A DNA stretch of 64,000 bases from an uncultured Spirochaetales bacterium (GTDB lineage Bacteria; Spirochaetota; Spirochaetia; Sphaerochaetales; Sphaerochaetaceae): positions 62,001 to 126,000 of the forward strand of contig CALXKL010000002.1 in NCBI GenBank assembly GCA_944388965.1. The letters run 5' to 3'. Each line of letters opens with the position of its first letter. Position 1 is the stretch's first letter. Positions 58,842 through 64,000 of this stretch are shown here, piece by piece. The translations under genes and the position numbers were made by a program. The notes under the pieces were generated by a model that did not search any database, had not been told where the DNA came from, and saw only the letters and a program-made list of their open reading frames with translations.

Positions 58842-58848
58842 TCCACTC

Positions 58849-60900
58849 ATGGACAAGAGACTTGAACCGCTCTTCACGCCGTGGAGGATCGGAAACTGCG
58901 AAATCAGAAACAGGATAGTGATGACCAGCATGGGAGGCACCGACCTCTTCGGCTGGATGGAGAAGAACCACTTCGACAAGGATGGCGCGCGCTTCATCAT
59001 GGAGGTGGCGAAGAACAACGTCGGGCTCGTGCTTCCCGGCTGTCAGCCGATATACAACCCGATGTTCGGACAGTGGCTGCACAGGAACAGGAAGATGTAC
59101 CGCGACCTTGCGGCGTGGATGCCGTCCTTCCATCAGACGGGAGCCAAGCTCTTCGTGCAGCTCACCGCAGGCTTCGGCCGCTCCTTCACGATCAGCAGCA
59201 TGATGGAGATGCTGTACACCACACCCGTCATCAGGACCCTCTCCAAGCCCGTCATGGACCTGGACAGGATCACGGCATCGGCCAGCCCCTCGCCCAACCG
59301 CTGGTCCGACAAGGTGCCATCCCGCGAGATGACGAAGGACGAGATACGCCAGATGGTAGACTCGTTCGCCCTCAGCTCGAAGATGCTCCAGGACGCCGGT
59401 GTCGACGGGGTCGAGATCCACGCGGTGCATGAAGGCTATCTTCTCGACCAGTTCACGTTGCCCTACGTCAACAGGCGCAGCGACGAATACGGCGGCAGCA
59501 TGGAGAACCGCTACCGCTTCGCCGTCGAGATCGTCCAGGCCATCAAGAAGGCCTGCGGAGACGACTACCCGGTCTCGCTGCGCTACAGCGTGGTGTCGAA
59601 GACGAAGGGCATGAGACAGGGCGCCCTTCCCGGCGAGGACTACGTCGAGGTCGGACGCGACATGGCCGAGTCCGAGAAGGCGGCGAAGCTGCTGCAGGAC
59701 GCCGGATACGACATGCTCAACTGCGACAACGGAACATACGACGCCTGGTACTGGGCCCACCCGCCCATCTACATGCCCGAGAACTGCAATCTTGAGGATG
59801 TGGAGCACATCAGGAAGTTCGTCGACATCCCGGTGGTCGCAGCAGGACGCCTGGACCCGTATGTCGCTGCAAACGAGATCGCTGCCGGAAGACTTGACGG
59901 TGCAGGCTTCGCCCGCCAGTTCCTCGCAGACCAGAGCTGGGTCACGAAGCTCATGGAGGGACACGAGGAGGATATCCGCCCGTGCATCCTTTGCCACAAC
60001 GGCTGCTTCAACATGTGTCATTACAAGGGCGTACCAAACGACCAGGACCTCATGGACAGTCTCCATCTGGCACGCTGTGCGGTCAACGCAGAGACCATGC
60101 AGTGGAAGAAGCACAGGATAGTGAAGACTGCCAGGCCGAAGACCGTGGCCATCGTCGGCGGCGGAATCGGAGGCATGGAGTGCGCCAGGGTGCTTGCACT
60201 GCGCGGACACAGGCCGGTCATATACGAGAAGGCTGACAGGCTCGGCGGAACCTTCATCGCCGCAAGCGCGGAGTCCTACAAGGGCAAGCTGAGGGACCTG
60301 CTTGCATGGTACGTCAGGCAGATGGACAGGCTCGGTGTCGACGTGAGGCTCTCGAGTGAAGTCAAGGACACATCATCATTGAAGGAGGATGAGATCGTCA
60401 TCGCCACGGGAGCCAAGGCCAGGACCCTTCCCGTCCCCGGCTTCGACAAGACGGTCGAGGCCTGTGACTACCTCACCGGCACGCCTGTTGGCGAACGTGT
60501 CGTCGTGGTCGGCGGAGGCCTTACCGGCTGCGAGGTCGCCTACGAGCTTGCACTGCAGGGCAAGGATGTCACGATAGTAGAGATGAAGGACGACCTCATC
60601 AGCCAGAAGGGAGTGTGCCTGGCCAACAGTTCCTACCTCAGGGAGTGGTTCGCGCTCAACGGGACGAAGGTGCACCTGGAATCCACACTGGAGAAGGTCG
60701 ACGACGGCTCGGTCACGATCCGCCTCAAGGATGGAAGCTCCATCGTCATCCCATGCGACAGCGTGATCAGCAGCGTGGGATACGTCCCCACCCCGCTGGA
60801 AAAGGGCTCTGGCAGGGTACACCTTGTCGGGGACTGCCTGAAGGTCGGCAACCTCCGTTCCGTCATCTGGCGGGCATACGAGGTAGCGATGAAGATCTGA
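58849..60900 (+). CDS. NADH:flavin oxidoreductase (2,4-dienoyl-CoA reductase type)
   Basis: The 683 residues have an Old Yellow Enzyme TIM barrel (about 1-370; LEPLFTPWRIGNCEIRNRIVM, DGVEIHAVHEGYLLDQF, YGGSMENRYRF), a [4Fe-4S] cysteine cluster (CILCHNGCFNMC) and a C-terminal FAD/NAD(P) Rossmann domain (VAIVGGGIGGMECARVLALRG, VVVGGGLTGCEVAYELA). Relatives reduce alpha/beta-unsaturated compounds such as enoyl-CoAs, enoates or bile-acid intermediates. Its start follows a leaderless-type promoter. Substrate is unknown; the neighbours suggest catabolism. Confidence 0.9.
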   Translation: MDKRLEPLFTPWRIGNCEIRNRIVMTSMGGTDLFGWMEKNHFDKDGARFIMEVAKNNVGLVLPGCQPIYNPMFGQWLHRNRKMYRDLAAWMPSFHQTGAKLFVQLTAGFGRSFTISSMMEMLYTTPVIRTLSKPVMDLDRITASASPSPNRWSDKVPSREMTKDEIRQMVDSFALSSKMLQDAGVDGVEIHAVHEGYLLDQFTLPYVNRRSDEYGGSMENRYRFAVEIVQAIKKACGDDYPVSLRYSVVSKTKGMRQGALPGEDYVEVGRDMAESEKAAKLLQDAGYDMLNCDNGTYDAWYWAHPPIYMPENCNLEDVEHIRKFVDIPVVAAGRLDPYVAANEIAAGRLDGAGFARQFLADQSWVTKLMEGHEEDIRPCILCHNGCFNMCHYKGVPNDQDLMDSLHLARCAVNAETMQWKKHRIVKTARPKTVAIVGGGIGGMECARVLALRGHRPVIYEKADRLGGTFIAASAESYKGKLRDLLAWYVRQMDRLGVDVRLSSEVKDTSSLKEDEIVIATGAKARTLPVPGFDKTVEACDYLTGTPVGERVVVVGGGLTGCEVAYELALQGKDVTIVEMKDDLISQKGVCLANSSYLREWFALNGTKVHLESTLEKVDDGSVTIRLKDGSSIVIPCDSVISSVGYVPTPLEKGSGRVHLVGDCLKVGNLRSVIWRAYEVAMKI

Positions 60901-60910
60901 CCGGAAAGAC

Positions 60911-60937
60911 GAATGGGTGCCGATGCGGCACCCATTC
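60911..60937. terminator. Perfect 12-bp hairpin between convergent genes
   Basis: GAATGGGTGCCG-ATG-CGGCACCCATTC, symmetric for both strands, ten bases past the oxidoreductase stop. The minus strand continues GTCTTTCC. Probable bidirectional terminator. Confidence 0.7.
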
Positions 60938-60959
60938 ACGTATCAGAACCCGATCGATG

Positions 60960-61409
60960 TCATCTCTCGACGGTGACCGTTCCGTCCTCGTCGACCGTTA
61001 TCCTGTCGCCGGTCTGGACGTAGGAGAGGAACTCCTCCCCAAGACCGTCGACGGTGGGCATCGAGTTGTCGGTCCACACGTCGGCAAGAATCGCCCCTGC
61101 GGCGGCAAGAGAGTCGATCTCCTTGGCAAACAGCAGACATGCCGGCTGACGCGACATGGCCGATGCGCAGTAGAGCACCAGACCTCCGGTGGTCGATCCG
61201 ATCGTCTGTGGCATGCACAGCGCCTTGCCGGCCATCGGCCTCTTGTAGAGATCCACGTTGTTCTGGTCGGAGCACTTTCCGCTCCTGTCGCCGAACATCA
61301 GCGAATGCTGGTAGCTTGCAAGCGTGTTGAAACCTCCCTTGGAGACCAGCGCCTCGGCCGTGACACGGCCCTTCACCACAACCCTTCCCTTGAAGACACG
61401 TGTACTCAT
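60960..61409 (-). CDS. Aconitase X swivel-domain protein (small subunit)
   Basis: The 149 residues match the DUF126 small subunit of split aconitase X: VFKGRVVVKGRVTAEALVSK at the start and the active-site-type loop GKALCMPQTIGSTTGGL. It overlaps the large-subunit gene by four bases. Known aconitase X enzymes dehydrate cis-3-hydroxy-L-proline (bacteria) or mevalonate 5-phosphate (archaea); substrate here is not decided by sequence. Confidence 0.88.
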   Translation of the reverse strand: MSTRVFKGRVVVKGRVTAEALVSKGGFNTLASYQHSLMFGDRSGKCSDQNNVDLYKRPMAGKALCMPQTIGSTTGGLVLYCASAMSRQPACLLFAKEIDSLAAAGAILADVWTDNSMPTVDGLGEEFLSYVQTGDRITVDEDGTVTVER

Positions 61410-62674
61410 CTCTCACCTCCCGTGACGATCCTGAGCAGATCGTCCTCCTTGTAGTAGCGCGCAGAGGTGTATGTCCTCAGCTTGTTCGAGCATGTGATCA
61501 CAGGCATCGATGCGCACTGCGGGTTGTTCATGTACATCAGCGGACAGATGTGGCTTAGAATGACGCCCTGTGAAAGCAGGCGACGGGCCCTGTCCGTCTT
61601 CTTGAAGGCCTCCATCACGGCAGGTGCCGCCGTCATGACGACAGGCACCGCGACCTTCTTCAGCCCTCTTTCACAAAGTGCCGAGTCAATCCTGTCGCTC
61701 CAGGACTCGAGCTGTGCCGGTGACAGATGCGGACAGCCGATGAAGGCGAGCTTCGGCCTTGCCGATGCATCCTTCCAGATCATCGGATAGTTCCTTTCGG
61801 TATCCTCAAGCACGGCATCGTCTATGACGAAGGTCCTGTAGCCCTCCCTCAGCAGACTCCTGCCCTGCTTCACCGCCTCCGGCGTTAGGTTCTCGATGTG
61901 GTACAGACCCACGGCACCGTTCGATGCCGTGGCGGCTCCGAAGTCCTTGAAGTAGGCCTTCGCCTCGTCGTCGAGACCTGTGAACCACCTGTCCATGCCG
62001 ATGACGTATGGCACGGCCTCCATGACCTTCATGCCGATTGCAGAGCCGAGCAGCTGGGCCTCCGGCCTCTTCGACGTCCTGACCTCTATCAGCCAGTCGG
62101 CCTTCCTGCCATCATCGGTGAGAAGACCGAAGTACGGCACACAGCCGACAATCGAACCGAAAAGGTCCAGGATGCCGCTGTTGCGGTTGCATCTGGCACC
62201 CAGGATGCTGTTGGCATACACGACGGCTGAGCTCTCCGCCCAGGACAGTATGTCACCTTCCTTCGGCGTATTGCCGACCTCGTCCATGTAGCAGGTGCAG
62301 GTGTATGCATCGTCGCTCATGATGCCCAGCCTCTTCAGCTGCCTGTCATAGTCGTCCTGCTTGGAGTACATGACGCGGAAGAATATCTTCTGTATCAGGT
62401 TGGCCGGGACGCACGACTCGAGCGGCCTCGGGTCGACCGAGAACTTCTGGCTCGAGACGGCACCGGCGTCAATCAGCGTGTCCATGAGATCGTACACGGG
62501 CTTCATTACAGACAGTCCGAAGCTGGTCACCAGATGGCCGTACTTTCCGGTGATGTCGACCATCCTGGTCGAGCCGAACGTCTCTCCATACATGACGAGG
62601 GTCTTCATGACCTTCGCCTTCACATCCCCCTCTTTCCCATCGAGGATGTCCTGTTGTCTCTTGGTGAGTTCCAT
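61406..62674 (-). CDS. Aconitase X catalytic subunit
   Basis: The 422 residues correspond to DUF521: MELTKRQQDILDGKEGDV start, YGETFGSTRMVDITGKYGHL, CTCYMDEVGNTPKEGDI, ARCNRNSGILDLFGSIVG and a C-terminal CPLMYMNNPQCASMPVITCS with cysteines that could ligate the iron-sulfur cluster. A start nine codons upstream overlaps the TATCAT promoter box, so ATG 62674 is used, with AGGAG 15 bases upstream (long spacing). Pairs with the small subunit as a type II (split) enzyme. Confidence 0.9.
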   Translation of the reverse strand: MELTKRQQDILDGKEGDVKAKVMKTLVMYGETFGSTRMVDITGKYGHLVTSFGLSVMKPVYDLMDTLIDAGAVSSQKFSVDPRPLESCVPANLIQKIFFRVMYSKQDDYDRQLKRLGIMSDDAYTCTCYMDEVGNTPKEGDILSWAESSAVVYANSILGARCNRNSGILDLFGSIVGCVPYFGLLTDDGRKADWLIEVRTSKRPEAQLLGSAIGMKVMEAVPYVIGMDRWFTGLDDEAKAYFKDFGAATASNGAVGLYHIENLTPEAVKQGRSLLREGYRTFVIDDAVLEDTERNYPMIWKDASARPKLAFIGCPHLSPAQLESWSDRIDSALCERGLKKVAVPVVMTAAPAVMEAFKKTDRARRLLSQGVILSHICPLMYMNNPQCASMPVITCSNKLRTYTSARYYKEDDLLRIVTGGER

Positions 62675-62699
62675 GGCTTGTCGGTTATCTCCTGATGGC

Positions 62700-62729
62700 A
62701 TGATAGCACGTACCGGGGTATGGAATGAA
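62700..62729 (-). promoter_or_regulatory. Promoter of the aconitase X operon
   Basis: Minus strand TTCATT (62724-62729), 18 bases, TATCAT (62700-62705). The same -35 hexamer occurs at pucR. Confidence 0.5.
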
Positions 62730-62779
62730 CTCGAAAGATGAAACCTTTTCGAACCACCTGGTGAAAAGCAGTCGATACA

Positions 62780-63040
62780 TCAGTAGCGTACCCCATCAGA
62801 TGCCGCGTATCCAGCCATCATCGTCCTCTTCACATCGTCTGCCGGGACCGTCCGGCCGGCCATCAGATCGGAACACCCCGATTCCAGCTCTGCAGCAAGC
62901 TCATGCGAAGACATGTCGGACATCGAGCGACGAGGCGGAATGGTCGCATCGAATGGAATGCCTCCTCTCAGGACCATCTGGGAGAAGAACATGTTGACTG
63001 CGTTTGATACGGATATGCCAAGTCGCGATCTGATATTCAT
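62780..63040 (-). CDS. RelB/DinJ-type antitoxin, shortened and without toxin
   Basis: The 86 residues contain LGISVSNAVNMFFSQMVLRGGIPFDA, closely like the RelB/DinJ core (LGxxxSxAxNxFxxQxVxxxGxPF), and a tail ADDVKRTMMAGY. The start reads MNIRSRLGIS, so the ten to twenty residues normally between the MNIRVDxxLK strand and LGIS are missing; I infer an internal deletion. No toxin gene lies on either side. The rest of the 62702-63224 gap contains no other gene I can support. Confidence 0.6.
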   Translation of the reverse strand: MNIRSRLGISVSNAVNMFFSQMVLRGGIPFDATIPPRRSMSDMSSHELAAELESGCSDLMAGRTVPADDVKRTMMAGYAASDGVRY

Positions 63041-63172
63041 CTGCAATGCATTGGATATCCATCCGCAAAAACGTGGGATGACGAAACGGCAACCGGGAGT
63101 TCCTGCAAGGAGGATGCGAATCGTTTCTGCGGGGCCATGGATGTCATCACATACGGCATTGATTCCTACGCC

Positions 63173-63201
63173 TTTCCTATTTCCACTTTTTCACTTATCT
63201 T
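63173..63201 (+). promoter_or_regulatory. Candidate lon promoter
   Basis: TTTCCT (63173-63178), 17 bases, TATCTT (63196-63201), with a leader of about 17 bases carrying AGAGAGGAAC. No CIRCE or CtsR-like heat-shock repeat was recognised. Confidence 0.4.
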
Positions 63202-63224
63202 TGGGACGGATAAGAGAGAGGAAC

Positions 63225-64000
63225 ATGAATCATATGGAAAACGACAATACATTCACGATCGAGGAGCCGTCGGAGCTCCCGTACAACCTGCTGATCCTCC
63301 CGCTTGGCACGAAGCCGCTGTTTCCCGGCATGTTCGCCCCGCTGTACATCACGGGCGAGAACGACATCACGATAGTCAACCAGGCCATGATGAAGGGAGG
63401 CATCTTCGGCGCCATCCTCGAGAAGCCGCACAAGGAGAACGAATCGTTCGTCAACGCCGCCGACAGGTTCTATCCTGTGGGCACGTCGTGCAAGATACTC
63501 AAGACGCTCAAGATGCCCGACGGCGGACTGAACATCTTCGTCTCGACGCTCTCGCGCTTCAGGGTGGAGAGCTTCTTCAGCACCACCAGCTACACCGCTG
63601 CCAGGGTCACCTACCTTGAGGACAAGGTCGACGACAACGACCAGCTCAAGGCCTGGGTGAGGAACCTGAACAACGAGTTCACGAAGATCAACGCCAAGAC
63701 GCCGATGTTCACCGACGAGAACAGGCTGAACATGGTCAACATCGAGAACCCGGGGCGCTTTGCAGACTATGTCGCCTCGATTCTGCCGATCGAAGGCGAG
63801 AAGCTTCAGAAGATCCTCGAGACTCTGGATGTCAGAAAGAGGATCGAGGAGGTCCTCTTCTACATCTCCCAGGAGAGGCGCATAGCCGAGATCCAGGCAG
63901 ACATCCAGACCACGATCAACAAGCGGCTGGAGAAGAACCAGAGGGACTACTTCCTGCGTGAGGAGATGAAGCAGATCCAGAAGCAGCTGGGCCTTGACGG
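63225..64000 (+). CDS. lon: ATP-dependent protease Lon, N-terminal part (cut by window edge)
   Basis: The open frame starts MNHMENDNTF with AGAGAGGAAC before it and runs to the window end without a stop (258 codons). The Lon N-terminal substrate-recognition domain is clear: LPYNLLILPLGTKPLFPGMF, GLNIFVSTLSRFRVESFF, and the helical linker EVLFYISQERRIAEIQADIQ followed by FLREEMKQIQKQLG, the hallmark just before the ATPase domain. ATPase and serine-lysine protease domains lie beyond the window. A second ATG three codons in is a possible start. Confidence 0.95.
   Translation, partial: MNHMENDNTFTIEEPSELPYNLLILPLGTKPLFPGMFAPLYITGENDITIVNQAMMKGGIFGAILEKPHKENESFVNAADRFYPVGTSCKILKTLKMPDGGLNIFVSTLSRFRVESFFSTTSYTAARVTYLEDKVDDNDQLKAWVRNLNNEFTKINAKTPMFTDENRLNMVNIENPGRFADYVASILPIEGEKLQKILETLDVRKRIEEVLFYISQERRIAEIQADIQTTINKRLEKNQRDYFLREEMKQIQKQLGLD

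Noticed and set aside
58828-60210. 460-codon minus-strand frame opposite the flavin oxidoreductase
   Set aside because: Antisense shadow rich in His, Val and Arg; the plus-strand gene has intact domains.
1-64000. CRISPR arrays, rRNA genes, prophage or complete transposons
   Set aside because: No regularly spaced repeats, rRNA sequence, phage structural genes or transposase genes were seen when reading the window.

Overview
The window reads as a GC-rich, gene-dense chromosome segment from a Gram-negative, probably anaerobic, host-associated bacterium, most likely a spirochaete-type lineage (Treponema/Sphaerochaeta-like). This placement is an inference. It rests on several exported beta-barrel-like proteins ending in aromatic residues, lipoproteins, a peptidoglycan ligase with a DDPR motif, a phosphate acetyltransferase, the GGGtGRT/NifU-like pair common in anaerobes, and the absence of oxygen-respiration genes. 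No 16S or other decisive marker is present.

Layout. 0-5.6 kb: 3' end of a MATE exporter, a homoserine/threonine operon (thrA-like, thrC) whose aspartokinase half looks catalytically dead, rpmB, nth. 5.7-8.5 kb: tRNA-Pro(UGG) with promoter and terminator, two exported beta-barrel-like proteins and small unknowns. 8.5-16.2 kb: murE-ddl-dinB, uppP, trmL, a YfcE-like phosphodiesterase and a two-component system. 16.2-19.9 kb: an operon rplU-rpmA-obgE-nadD-yqeK-lipoprotein-rsfS. 20-27.9 kb: tetR, argS, birA, cysE, mtaB-tyrA, pta. 27.9-34.2 kb: a GntR-ABC operon, a low-GC lipoprotein gene, and serA-serC-lrp. 34.3-46.7 kb: a minus operon (dihydropyrimidinase-like, a HAD-cytidine deaminase fusion, a phospholipase D lipoprotein, two outer-membrane proteins). 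It is followed on the plus strand by two PLP fold-II enzymes, the NifU-like/GGGtGRT pair and a Schlafen-type ATP-binding protein, then carbamate kinase on the minus strand. 46.7-49.6 kb: an AT-richer patch with marR-eamA, a broken MATE gene, grpB and a 22-bp direct repeat. 49.6-53.2 kb: a PadR operon and small enzymes. 53.3-62.7 kb: a second catabolic island with PucR, HyuA-like, DUF917, a CodB-like permease, an Old Yellow Enzyme-type oxidoreductase and split aconitase X. The window ends inside lon.

How genes work together. The two catabolic islands suggest uptake and breakdown of pyrimidine/hydantoin-like or amino-acid-derived compounds, with carbamate kinase able to yield ATP from carbamoyl phosphate. 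The phospholipase D-nucleotidase-deaminase-dihydropyrimidinase gene order would fit nucleic-acid scavenging. Both readings are inferences. The regulators mostly sit next to clear palindromes.

The most striking pattern not tied to one gene is promoter architecture. At about fourteen transcription-unit starts a -10 box (TATAAT, TATCAT, TACAAT, TAAGAT and similar) ends only 6-9 nt before an ATG or GTG that has no Shine-Dalgarno sequence. This predicts widespread leaderless mRNAs, alongside a second set of genes with ordinary leaders and strong Shine-Dalgarno sites.
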